From assembly GCF_900019265.1 (NCBI RefSeq), contig NZ_CYGX02000010.1:62001-126000 (forward strand): a stretch of DNA of 64,000 nucleotides. The letters run 5' to 3'. Made by a program: the position numbers and the translations under genes. The stretch's first letter is position 1, and every line of letters begins with the position of its first letter. Of the stretch, positions 36,185 to 44,074 are shown piece after piece. Under the pieces are notes generated by a model. That model saw only the letters and a list, made by a program, of their open reading frames with translations, did no database searches and was not told the origin of the DNA. The stretch is from Paraburkholderia ribeironis. GTDB taxonomy: Bacteria > Pseudomonadota > Gammaproteobacteria > Burkholderiales > Burkholderiaceae.

Positions 36185-36970
36185 TCAAGCCGGGTTCGCC
36201 GGCGTGGACAACATATCATGTGGCAAGCGGTCGATGCGATCGGTGCAAATCATATCGACTCCCCATTGCGCGAGCCGCCGCGCACGCGCCGGGTCGTTCA
36301 CCGTGTAAGCCAGCACGCGCAGCCCGGCCGCGCGGATCTGCGCGACCAGCGGCTCACTCAAATGGCGGTGGCTCGCGTGCAACGACACGCAGTCGAGTTC
36401 ACGCACGATGCGCAGCCAGTCGGCCGGCACCTCTTCGAACAGCATGCCGCGTTGCAGCGACGGCGCGGCATCGCGCGCCGCAGCCAGCGCCTCGAACGAA
36501 AACGACGACAGCAGCGGCGGCGTCTGCCCTTGCCACAACGTCAGCGCGGCGCTCGCCACCCGCGCCCCGGTGAGCGCGTCGCGGCCCGGACACGGTTTGA
36601 TTTCGATGTTGGCGGCAATCCCATCGAGCGCGCATCGCTGCGCCGCATCGGCGAGTGTGGGCAGGCGCGTGCCGGCGAATTGCGGCCCGCGCCACGCGCC
36701 GGCGTCGAGCGCGGCCAGTTGCTGCCATGTGTGTTCGGCGGCGGCGCCGTGGCCGTTGGTGGTGCGATCGAGCGTGTCGTCATGCAGCAGAAAGAGCTCG
36801 TTGTCCGCGGACAGCTTGGCGTCGAATTCGACCATCCGGTAGCCATAGCGCACGCAGGCGTCGAAACCGGCCAACGTGTTCTCCGGCGCCAGCGTGCCGC
36901 CACAGCGATGCGCGACCAGTCGCGGATAAGGCCACTGTGCGGATGAATCGCGATCAATCCCATTTGCCAC
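36185..36970 (-). CDS. ugpQ: Glycerophosphodiester phosphodiesterase
   Basis: Cytoplasmic enzyme (261 residues, no signal peptide) that splits glycerophosphodiesters into sn-glycerol-3-phosphate and an alcohol. It has the GDPD motifs VAHRCGGTLAPENTLAGF (residues about 19-36, catalytic His and Glu), VEFDAKLSADNELFLLHDDTLDRTTNG with the second His, and IEIKPCPGRDA. The start is a GTG at 36970 with GGAAGG 9 bases upstream. It is the first gene of the operon, divergent from a DeoR/GlpR-type regulator. Confidence 0.94.
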   Translation of the reverse strand: MANGIDRDSSAQWPYPRLVAHRCGGTLAPENTLAGFDACVRYGYRMVEFDAKLSADNELFLLHDDTLDRTTNGHGAAAEHTWQQLAALDAGAWRGPQFAGTRLPTLADAAQRCALDGIAANIEIKPCPGRDALTGARVASAALTLWQGQTPPLLSSFSFEALAAARDAAPSLQRGMLFEEVPADWLRIVRELDCVSLHASHRHLSEPLVAQIRAAGLRVLAYTVNDPARARRLAQWGVDMICTDRIDRLPHDMLSTPANPA

Positions 36971-37309
36971 GTCGCGTTACCTTCCAGATAGAGCGGTTCA
37001 GTTTGCTCTCGACACGTTTTCAGGCTGCCGTCGCCAGCACGACGACATGGTTCGGCTGCGCCAGCCACCGCAGAATCATCGTCGGGATGACGAAGCATGC
37101 CGCATGCGCACATTCGCTCTTCCAGACACGCGCAGCGCCTTGATTTGCAAAGGCTAAGTTGAAATACCCAAACTTGCAAGCCACCAAAAAAATACAACAC
37201 AATCCGCGTAAAGTAGTACGCTTGACATCGTGCGGACACACATCCATGCCCACGATGTCGCACCGATCATCAGCAATCACCGGGCGCTTTGATCCCCAGG
37301 AAACCATGC
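36971..37309. other. Divergent control region between ugpQ and the DeoR-type regulator
   Basis: 339 bases, with an AT-rich block near 37160-37230 that includes a run of A residues and TTGACA at 37223-37228. A matching -10 is not evident. The regulator probably binds here; I see no clear operator repeat and no gene. Confidence 0.45.
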
Positions 37310-38080
37310 ATGTGGCAGGAAGATCGTCACCAGAGAATTCGCGCGCTGCTATCCACGCTGCAACGCGTGTCGACCGAACGGATCATGGCGGACCTCGGGG
37401 TATCGCGCGAAACCGTGCGGCGCGATCTGCTCGACCTCGAAGCGCTCGGTGAACTGCGGCGCGTGCATGGCGGCGCGATCAAGCCCGCCGACGAAGCGCC
37501 GATCGCCGAGCGCGCTCACATGCGCGTCAAATCCAAAACGGCAATCGCGAAGGCAGCCACCGGTTTGATCGCGAGCGGCCAGACGCTTTTCATCGACGCG
37601 GGCACCACCACCGCAACGCTGGCCGAAGAGCTGGCGAAACTGGCGAACCTGACCATCGTCACCAATTCGATCGACGTCGCGCTGAAAATGCGCGGCGCGA
37701 CGGAACAAACTGAAGCCGCGAACGAAGTCATTCTGCTCGGCGGCTCGATCAGCGACCGCGCGATGGCGACCACCGGCGCCACCACCGTGCTCGACATCCA
37801 GCGCTATCGCGCGGACCTGGCGCTGCTGTCGCCGGTCGGGATCGATCACCGGCATGGCGCGACCAATTACGATCACGCGGAAACCGAAGTGGCGCGTGCG
37901 ATGGTCGCCAACGCGGACCGCGTGGCGATCCTCGCCGACTACAGCAAGATCGGCCAGCGCAGCCGCATTTCATACTGCCCAGCCGAGCGGATCGACGTGC
38001 TCGTCACCAACAAAAAGGCGGCCGAAGCTGCTGGCTTTGCCGCGCTGAAAAAGAAGCTCGCACAGATCATTCTGGCTTAG
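37310..38080 (+). CDS. DeoR/GlpR-family transcriptional regulator
   Basis: A 256-residue repressor. The N-terminal winged helix-turn-helix is RHQRIRALLSTLQRVSTERIMADLGVSRETVRRDLLDLEALGELRRVHGGA (about 5-55). The C-terminal sensor domain has FIDAGTTTATLAEEL and TNSIDVAL, the sugar-phosphate binding fold of this family. Effectors are usually phosphorylated sugars or glycerol-3-phosphate, fitting the divergent ugpQ operon. The start at MWQEDRHQ has AGGAAA upstream; the frame opens 21 bases earlier. Confidence 0.92.
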   Translation: MWQEDRHQRIRALLSTLQRVSTERIMADLGVSRETVRRDLLDLEALGELRRVHGGAIKPADEAPIAERAHMRVKSKTAIAKAATGLIASGQTLFIDAGTTTATLAEELAKLANLTIVTNSIDVALKMRGATEQTEAANEVILLGGSISDRAMATTGATTVLDIQRYRADLALLSPVGIDHRHGATNYDHAETEVARAMVANADRVAILADYSKIGQRSRISYCPAERIDVLVTNKKAAEAAGFAALKKKLAQIILA

Positions 38081-38089
38081 GCGCGCGGC

Positions 38090-38419
38090 TTATTCCTTCA
38101 CGTGCATCGTGTCGAGTGTGAGAATTCGCGCCATCAGCGCGGTGCCGACGTCCGCGCCGAGCATGATGGCGAGACCGCTGGTGAGCGGCAGCAGCCCCTG
38201 CGCCGCGAACGACGTGACGATCATCGCGGTGGCGTTACTGCTCTGCACCAGGCTCGTCACACCGACGCCGGACAGAAACGCGCGCCAGCGGCTATTGGTG
38301 CTGCGTCCCAGCACGTCGCGCAGATCGGCGCCGAGTACCCGCAGAATGCCGGTGCGCACAATGTGCGAACCCCACACGAGAAGCGCGACGCCGGCCAGAA
38401 GGTTTAGGAGAATTAACAT
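38090..38419 (-). pseudogene. Truncated Na/phosphate cotransporter family protein
   Basis: Only 109 residues, against more than 500 for intact family members. The sequence MLILLNLLAGVALLVWGSHIVRTGILRVLGADLRDVLGRS, then VTSLVQSSNATAMIVTSFAAQGLL and AIMLGADVGTALMARILTLD, is the N-terminal repeat of the family with the QSSNAT motif. It stops five residues after LTLD (TMHVKE), where an intact protein would continue with further helices. The stop lies 9 bases from the DeoR-type gene's stop, so the rest was lost by a rearrangement at this junction. A small independent function cannot be excluded. Confidence 0.75.
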
Positions 38420-38644
38420 AAAGCACTGCGCCTTCGATACTGCTGCCATAACCCCAACCGCATGCCACGCGAATCGGCACCCGGCGTGTAGGAGCGTAGT
38501 GTTGCACAATTTTGCCTTATTGTAATTTTGTGCTTTTAACTATACGCTCGTGTCGACTGGAGATGACTGCGCGCCGGCTCTCACGGCCAACCCTCTGCCC
38601 CGAGTGACGCGCGCCGTTCGACCCTCTGCTCACGAGGACGCTGG

Positions 38645-39328
38645 ATGCGCCGCAATCTTGCGCTGTTCGACCTGGACCACACGCTGCTGCCGCTCGATAG
38701 CGATCAGGCATGGGCTCACTTCATTGCGGGTCTGGGTATCGAAGGCGCTGCGCGGCACGCCGAGGACATCGACGGTTACTACCGGCAGTACGTGGCCGGC
38801 ACGCTCGATATGACCGCGTATCTGAACTACACGCTGGCGCCGCTCGCGCGCCACTCCCGTGAACAGCTCGACGCGTGGCATGCGCGATTCATGCGGGACG
38901 TGATCACGCCGGCCATCCTGCCGGCAGCGCGCGAACTCGTGCAAGGTCATATCGCAGCGGGCGACCTATGCTGCATCGTCACGGCGACCAACGTGTTCAT
39001 CACCGCGCCGATCGGCAAGGCGCTCGGCTTCGAGCATCTGCTTGGCATCGAACTCGGCACTGAAGGCGATGATCCATTGGCGCGTTTTACGGGAGCGTCG
39101 GTGGGTGTGCCGACCTTTCGTGAAGGCAAGATCGCGCGCACCGAGAGCTGGCTCGCCTCGCTCGGTTATCGGTTGCAGGACTTTGCGCAGAGCCGGTTCT
39201 ATAGCGATTCGATCAACGACCTGCCGTTGCTCGAACGTGTCACGCACCCGGTCGCGACCAATCCCGATCCGCGCCTGCACGCGATTGCCACCGAGCGCGG
39301 CTGGCCGGTGCTCGAACTGTTCACCTGA
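38645..39328 (+). CDS. HAD-IB family hydrolase
   Basis: A 227-residue phosphatase of the haloacid dehalogenase superfamily, subfamily IB (SerB-like). Motif I is LFDLDHTLLPLDSD (residues 6-19) with the two catalytic Asp; motif II is IVTATN; motif IV is YSDSINDLPLLE. The cap is helical, as in the phosphoserine phosphatase group, and the substrate is unknown. It is divergent from the truncated transporter and convergent with lipA. Confidence 0.88.
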   Translation: MRRNLALFDLDHTLLPLDSDQAWAHFIAGLGIEGAARHAEDIDGYYRQYVAGTLDMTAYLNYTLAPLARHSREQLDAWHARFMRDVITPAILPAARELVQGHIAAGDLCCIVTATNVFITAPIGKALGFEHLLGIELGTEGDDPLARFTGASVGVPTFREGKIARTESWLASLGYRLQDFAQSRFYSDSINDLPLLERVTHPVATNPDPRLHAIATERGWPVLELFT

Positions 39329-39337
39329 AGCGCGACG

Positions 39338-39400
39338 TGACGCGACTTGACGCGACGTGGCATGACCTGACGCGACGTGGCATGAAGTGAGGTGACGCGC
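39338..39400. repeat. 20-bp direct repeats after the HAD gene
   Basis: Two adjacent copies of TGACGCGACGTGGCATGA plus two variable bases (39348-39367, 39368-39387) are flanked by partial copies (39338-39347 and near 39390). They fill the gap before the terminator. Confidence 0.85.
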
Positions 39401-39454
39401 CTGGCCTTTTTGATCAGCGAAGAAAGGCTTGGCAATACGCGAAGGCAATAGGCG

Positions 39455-39480
39455 AAAAAAAGCCCGCACGTGCGGGCTTT
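39455..39480. terminator. Bidirectional terminator between the HAD gene and lipA
   Basis: AAAGCCCGCA (39459-39468) and TGCGGGCTTT (39471-39480) pair perfectly with CG between them. A-run on the left, T-run on the right; serves both convergent genes. Confidence 0.88.
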
Positions 39481-39510
39481 CTCAATGCCGAAGACTCCGA
39501 ACCCGGTCTC

Positions 39511-40518
39511 TCAGACCACGCCGGCTCCGTGCGCCTGCAAGTCGGCGTGATAGCTCGAACGAACCATCGCCCCCACTGCCGCGTGCGTGAAGCCCATCTT
39601 GTACGCTTCTTCCTCGTACATCTTGAAGGTGTCCGGATGCACATACGAGCGCACCGGCAGGTGGTGTTCCGACGGCTGCAGATACTGGCCGATCGTCAGC
39701 ATGTCCACGTCGTGTTCGCGCAGATCGCGCATCACCTGCAGAATTTCTTCTTCGGTTTCACCCAGCCCGACCATCAGGCCGGACTTGGTGGCGACGTCCG
39801 GATGCAGCGCCTTGAAATCCTTCAGCAGCTTCAGCGAATGCGCGTAGTCGGAACCCGGACGCGCTTCCTTGTACAGGCGCGGCACCGTTTCGAGATTGTG
39901 GTTCATCACATCGGGCGGTGCGGCGTTCAGAATGCCGAGCGCGCGATCCAGACGGCCGCGGAAATCCGGCGTCAGGATTTCAATGCGCGTTTGCGGCGAC
40001 AACTCGCGCGTCTGCCGGATGCATTCGACGAAGTGGGCCGCGCCGCCATCGCGCAGATCGTCACGGTCGACGCTGGTGATCACCACGTACTTCAGCTTCA
40101 ACGCGGCGATGGTGCGTGCGAGGTTGGCCGGCTCGTTCGCATCGAGCGGATCCGGGCGGCCGTGACCGACGTCGCAGAACGGGCAGCGGCGCGTGCACTT
40201 GTCGCCCATGATCATGAAGGTTGCGGTGCCCTTGCCGAAGCATTCGCCGATGTTCGGGCAGCTCGCCTCTTCACACACCGTGTGCAGATTGTGCTCGCGC
40301 AGGATCTGCTTGATTTCGTAGAAGCGCGAATTGCCGGTGGCCGCCTTGACGCGGATCCAGTCCGGTTTCTTCAGCTTTTCGAGCGGGACGATCTTGATCG
40401 GGATACGAGCAGTTTTGGCTTGCGCTTTCTGCTTCGCGGTGGCGTCGTAGGCAGCGGCGGAAGCCGGCACGCCTTCGGGCGCAGGAGAGGTTGAGAGGTT
40501 CGCGGTAACGTCAGTCAT
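39511..40518 (-). CDS. lipA: Lipoyl synthase
   Basis: Radical-SAM enzyme (335 residues) that inserts two sulfurs into the octanoyl group on lipoyl domains. The auxiliary cluster motif is [12 protein letters not shown] and the radical-SAM cluster is [13 protein letters not shown]. Downstream marks include [29 protein letters not shown] and [13 protein letters not shown], and the C-terminal SSYHAD serine. An N-terminal extension of about 45 residues is normal for Burkholderiales. The start MTDVTANL lies 13 bases past the lipB stop. Confidence 0.97.
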   Translation of the reverse strand: MTDVTANLSTSPAPEGVPASAAAYDATAKQKAQAKTARIPIKIVPLEKLKKPDWIRVKAATGNSRFYEIKQILREHNLHTVCEEASCPNIGECFGKGTATFMIMGDKCTRRCPFCDVGHGRPDPLDANEPANLARTIAALKLKYVVITSVDRDDLRDGGAAHFVECIRQTRELSPQTRIEILTPDFRGRLDRALGILNAAPPDVMNHNLETVPRLYKEARPGSDYAHSLKLLKDFKALHPDVATKSGLMVGLGETEEEILQVMRDLREHDVDMLTIGQYLQPSEHHLPVRSYVHPDTFKMYEEEAYKMGFTHAAVGAMVRSSYHADLQAHGAGVV

Positions 40519-40531
40519 TCGTTCGGTCCAG

Positions 40532-41257
40532 TCAGGCGGTGAGCGCACCGGCCTGCGGTTGGGCGACGGCCGCGGGACTGCCGTCGAGGTTGGCGGTGAG
40601 GCATGCTGCAAAGGTACGGGCCACGTCGTCCCAGCCGGCCGCAACGCCCAGCGTTGCCATGTCGACCGTTTCGAGCCCCGCGTAGCCGCATGGATTGATG
40701 GCCAGAAACGGCCGCAAATCCATCTTCACGTTCAGGCTCACGCCGTGATAGCTGCAGCCGTTGCGGATTTTCAGACCCAGCGCCGCAATCTTGGCGCCGG
40801 CATGGAGCCCGGCGTGCGGCCCGGGCGCCACGTAGATTCCAGGGGCGCCCGCCTTGCGTTCTCCGGCGAGATTATACGCCGCCAGGGTGTCGATCACGGC
40901 CTGCTCGATCCGCGTGACCATCTCGCGCACCATCAGCTTGCGGCGCCGCAAATCGAGCAGCAGATACGCCACCACCTGTCCGGGCCCGTGATACGTGATC
41001 TGGCCGCCCCGGTCGACCTTGACGAGCGGGATGCCGCTGTCGGCGGCCAGCAGATGGGCCGGATCGCCGGCCTGGCCGAGCGTGAAGACGGGCGGGTGTT
41101 CGACCAGCCAGATTTCGTCGGAGGTATCGGCGGTGCGCTCGTCGGTGAACGCGCGCATCGCTGCGAAACTGGCTTCGTAGGGCTCGCGGCCCCGCCAGCG
41201 CAGCGTGAGCGGCGCCGCGACGGGCAATTGAGACGGGAAAACCGGGGTGGCGCACAT
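40532..41257 (-). CDS. lipB: Octanoyltransferase LipB
   Basis: Moves octanoate from acyl carrier protein to lipoyl domains, making the substrate for LipA. The 241-residue sequence has [23 protein letters not shown], the catalytic Lys in [11 protein letters not shown] and the catalytic Cys in [13 protein letters not shown]. The spacing to lipA (13 bases) indicates one transcript. The Ala-rich C-terminus (residues about 215-241) is a variable tail. Confidence 0.97.
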   Translation of the reverse strand: MCATPVFPSQLPVAAPLTLRWRGREPYEASFAAMRAFTDERTADTSDEIWLVEHPPVFTLGQAGDPAHLLAADSGIPLVKVDRGGQITYHGPGQVVAYLLLDLRRRKLMVREMVTRIEQAVIDTLAAYNLAGERKAGAPGIYVAPGPHAGLHAGAKIAALGLKIRNGCSYHGVSLNVKMDLRPFLAINPCGYAGLETVDMATLGVAAGWDDVARTFAACLTANLDGSPAAVAQPQAGALTA

Positions 41258-41430
41258 AGTCCCGGCAGTTTACCGAAATCTCGGAATCCGCGCCGGACGT
41301 GACTGCATCGGCGGTGCCAGGCCGCGGTAGTGGGAGGTGTTGAGGCGAAGATTTGTCGCGCGATTGCCGCCTGTGCGCGCCGTTCATGACCACGGCGGCG
41401 CGTCGCCCCTCGCGCGCCGCCGGCTTGCCG

Positions 41431-41757
41431 TCAAACCGTGCACCAGCCTCCGCGCATGCGCGTCACCAGCCGTTCGCCGACCCGCGCGAGCCAGTTCAGC
41501 GCGCGCTCGTCGCAGCGCGTCGGCACCGAGAACGCCACCTTCGCGTGCGTGGTGCCCTCGGCGCTCAGCCAGAGCCGCTCACCGCGCCGCAACCGCAGCG
41601 TGTGACCTGGCTGCAGCCAGTAATCTTCCGTGTCGTCGCTGCGCGTGACCCAGATCGCACCGCCGTGCACCACCAGCTTGGTGCTGCGCACGACCTTCAT
41701 CGACAGCGTCTCGCCGTTACGGATTTCAAACGCGATGCTAGAGGAAATTTCCCGCAT
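41431..41757 (-). CDS. DUF2917 family protein
   Basis: A 108-residue protein with a cupin-like sheet (EIRNGETLSMKVVRSTKLVVHGGAIWVTRSDDTEDYWLQPGHTLRLRRGERLWLSAEG), the DUF2917 pattern of WVTR, D.WL and HTLRL. Function is unknown. It is divergent from the LysR-type regulator, with a 98-base gap, suggesting regulation by that protein. It separates lipB from the YbeD homologue. Confidence 0.85.
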   Translation of the reverse strand: MREISSSIAFEIRNGETLSMKVVRSTKLVVHGGAIWVTRSDDTEDYWLQPGHTLRLRRGERLWLSAEGTTHAKVAFSVPTRCDERALNWLARVGERLVTRMRGGWCTV

Positions 41758-41787
41758 AATGCCCTCGCCAAAAATCGGTTCATGGCT

Positions 41788-41793
41788 ACAATC
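41788..41793 (+). promoter_or_regulatory. Possible -10 box of the LysR-type gene
   Basis: TACAAT 63 bases before the preferred start. The -35 is weak. The region between the two divergent genes is the likely regulator-binding site. Confidence 0.35.
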
Positions 41794-41855
41794 GTAGACA
41801 CAGCAAGGGTTAACGCAAAACGATCAATTTTCACCTCTATGTGAGAAATATTGCG

Positions 41856-42824
41856 ATGGACCTCCGGCAACTACCGGCGCTGAACGCGATCAAGGCGTTC
41901 GAAGCCGCCGCCCGCCACGAAAGCTTCTCGCGCGCCGCCGACGAACTGTTCGTCACCCACGGCGCGGTCAGCCACCAGATTCGCGCGCTCGAGGCCGATC
42001 TCGGCGTCTCACTGTTCGCCCGCGACGGCAAGCGCGTACGCCTCACCGAAACCGGCCGGCGCTACGCCACGCACGTGCGCACCGCGCTGGTGGCGCTCGC
42101 CGACGCCACCCGCCAGATCCGCGCCGGCGATCGCGAGCGGCGCCTCGTGGTGTCGATGCTGTCGTCGTTTGCGGCGCGCTGGGTGACGCCGCGCATCGGC
42201 AGCTTTATCGAAGCGCATCCGCAATGGGACCTCGAGCTGCTGTCCACCAATGCGCTGACCGACTTCGCTCGCGACGATGTCGACGTGGCGATCCGCTTCG
42301 GTTTCGGCAAATATTCAGGGCTGCACGCGGAGCTGTTGCTGGAGGAGATTTTCTTTCCGGCCTGCTCGCCGGATTTCAACGGCGGCGAGCTGCCGCAAAC
42401 CCCGGCCGATCTGGCCAAAGTCCCGCTGCTGCGCTCCGACGACGAACTGTGGCGTCCGTGGTTCGATGCCGCGGGCCTCACCGACTGGCCGGAGCCGAAG
42501 CGCGGCGTGCTGTATCAGGATTCGTCGAATCTGTTGCAGGCGGCCATCGATGGCCAGGGGGTCGCGCTCACGCGCCGCTCGCTGGCCATGCACGAGATCG
42601 CCGCGGGCCGCCTCGTGCGGCTATTCGACGTGGCCGCGCCGAGCCCGTGGCAGTACTACTTCATCTGCCCGCCGCAAATGCTCGAAACCGCCCGGGTCAA
42701 GGCGTTCCGCGAATGGGTGTTCGACGAGGTGGGACGGTTCAAACAGCTGTTCGACCGGGCTTGCGAAGCGGGACCCGCCGCAAGCGCCAGTCGGGCGGCG
42801 CACGCATTGCGCGTCACGCCGTAA
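41856..42824 (+). CDS. GcvA-like LysR-family transcriptional regulator
   Basis: A 322-residue regulator. The helix-turn-helix is LPALNAIKAFEAAARHESFSRAADELFVTHGAVSHQIRALEADLG (about residues 5-50), with SHQIRALEADLGVSLF the recognition region; GAVSHQI is the GcvA-subfamily form. The effector domain contains WVTPRIGSFIEAHPQWDLEL and GFGKYSGLHAELLLEE. Two starts are possible, GTG at 41841 and ATG at 41856. It is divergent from DUF2917, and its target is unknown; no glycine-cleavage genes are in view. Confidence 0.9.
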   Translation: MDLRQLPALNAIKAFEAAARHESFSRAADELFVTHGAVSHQIRALEADLGVSLFARDGKRVRLTETGRRYATHVRTALVALADATRQIRAGDRERRLVVSMLSSFAARWVTPRIGSFIEAHPQWDLELLSTNALTDFARDDVDVAIRFGFGKYSGLHAELLLEEIFFPACSPDFNGGELPQTPADLAKVPLLRSDDELWRPWFDAAGLTDWPEPKRGVLYQDSSNLLQAAIDGQGVALTRRSLAMHEIAAGRLVRLFDVAAPSPWQYYFICPPQMLETARVKAFREWVFDEVGRFKQLFDRACEAGPAASASRAAHALRVTP

Positions 42825-42854
42825 CGGTGCCGTAACGGTGCGGCAAGCGACGCG

Positions 42855-43124
42855 TTAAAGCACCACTTTGACCATCGGATGGCCGGTCAGCGCGCGATAG
42901 ATATCGTCGAGATGCTCGCGGCTCGTGGCGCGCACCGTGACGGTCAAGCCCGTATAGTTGCCGCCGCTGGACGGCCGCGTTTCGACGCGCGACGCGTCGA
43001 CTTCGTTGTCGAACTGGCGGACCACCGCGACGATCGTCTCGGCAAACTCCGGATGCGATTTGCCCATCACCTTGATCGGGAAATCGCACGGAAAATCAAA
43101 CAGTGAGTCGTTCGCGGGATTCAT
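42855..43124 (-). CDS. ybeD: YbeD/DUF493 family protein
   Basis: An 89-residue ferredoxin-like fold protein of the YbeD family. The pattern is SLFDFPCDFPIKVMGKSHPEFAETIVAVVRQFDNE, then GGNYTGLTVTVRATSREHLDDIYRALTGHPMVKVVL. In E. coli ybeD stands between dacA and lipB, as it approximately does here. Its first 29 bases overlap the end of the D-amino-acid transaminase gene, so the two are probably co-translated. Biochemical function is not established. Confidence 0.92.
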   Translation of the reverse strand: MNPANDSLFDFPCDFPIKVMGKSHPEFAETIVAVVRQFDNEVDASRVETRPSSGGNYTGLTVTVRATSREHLDDIYRALTGHPMVKVVL

Positions 43125-44061
43125 TTTCCACTCCTTGCTGCGCTTGTTGCGCGGTTTGCGCTTCTTGCGCCTGCTTTGCCTTGGCTCGCTGATACGCTGC
43201 ATACAGCGCCGCAAAGACCGCGCCCGGCTTGCCTGCGCCGACCGGCTGGCCGTCGAGCCGCGTGACCGGCAACACTTCCTTGGTGGCCGAGCTGACGATG
43301 ATCTCGTCGGCCGCGCGCAATTCGGCTTCGGTGATCTCGCGCGCTTCGAAGCGGATGCCGCATTCGGCTGTCAGCTCTTCGATCAGACCGTAGCGTATGC
43401 CTTCGAGAATCTTGTGGCTGCGCGGCGGCGCGTACAACACACCGCCCTTCACCATCCAGACATTCGACGACGACCCTTCGGTCAGCACGCCGTCGCGAAA
43501 CTGGATCGTCTCGAACGCATCGTTTTCTGCGGCGTATTGCGCCATCAGCACGTTACCCAGCAGCGACACCGACTTGATGTCGCAATTGAGCCAGCGACGA
43601 TCCTCGGCGCTCACGCAATGCACGCCCTGCGCGGCGTCCGGCAGATGCAGCGGCGTGACCATCACGAACACGGTCGGCTGGATGCCAGCGGGAAACGCGT
43701 GGCCGCGCTTCGCGACGCCGCGCGTCACCTGAATATAGGCAAGCGCGTCCTGATCGGCGCGCAAGCCGCCGTGCGTCTGGTTGGCCGCGACCACGCGGTC
43801 GATCAGGTCACGCCAGCCGGCGTCGTCGAACGGATTGGCGATGCCGATCTTGCCGACCGAGCGGGCAAGGCGAGCCAGATGCTGCGCGAGGCGAAACGCG
43901 CTGCGGCCGCCGGCATGCGCGTAAAGCGGTGCGACTTCGTAAATGCCGTCGCCGAAAATAAAGCCACGGTCGAGCACCGGCACGCGCGCTTCGGACAACG
44001 GCACCAGCTCGCCGTTCAGATAAACGATCGGCTCGGGCGATACATCGGAAACAGCGGTCAT
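43096..44061 (-). CDS. dat: D-amino-acid transaminase (class IV aminotransferase)
   Basis: PLP enzyme (321 residues) of fold type IV. The PLP-binding Lys is in CDIKSVSLLGNVLM (about residue 160). It has the family motifs FIFGDGIYEVAPLY near residue 36 and EGSSSNVWMVKGGVLY. The D-amino-acid transaminase form is favoured over branched-chain aminotransferase by length and by position next to a D,D-carboxypeptidase, suggesting recovery of D-alanine. The C-terminus is a Gln/Ala-rich tail. It lies 13 bases after the carboxypeptidase stop. Confidence 0.88.
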   Translation of the reverse strand: MTAVSDVSPEPIVYLNGELVPLSEARVPVLDRGFIFGDGIYEVAPLYAHAGGRSAFRLAQHLARLARSVGKIGIANPFDDAGWRDLIDRVVAANQTHGGLRADQDALAYIQVTRGVAKRGHAFPAGIQPTVFVMVTPLHLPDAAQGVHCVSAEDRRWLNCDIKSVSLLGNVLMAQYAAENDAFETIQFRDGVLTEGSSSNVWMVKGGVLYAPPRSHKILEGIRYGLIEELTAECGIRFEAREITEAELRAADEIIVSSATKEVLPVTRLDGQPVGAGKPGAVFAALYAAYQRAKAKQAQEAQTAQQAQQGVENESRERLTV

Positions 44062-44074
44062 CGCGGTCGGGCTC

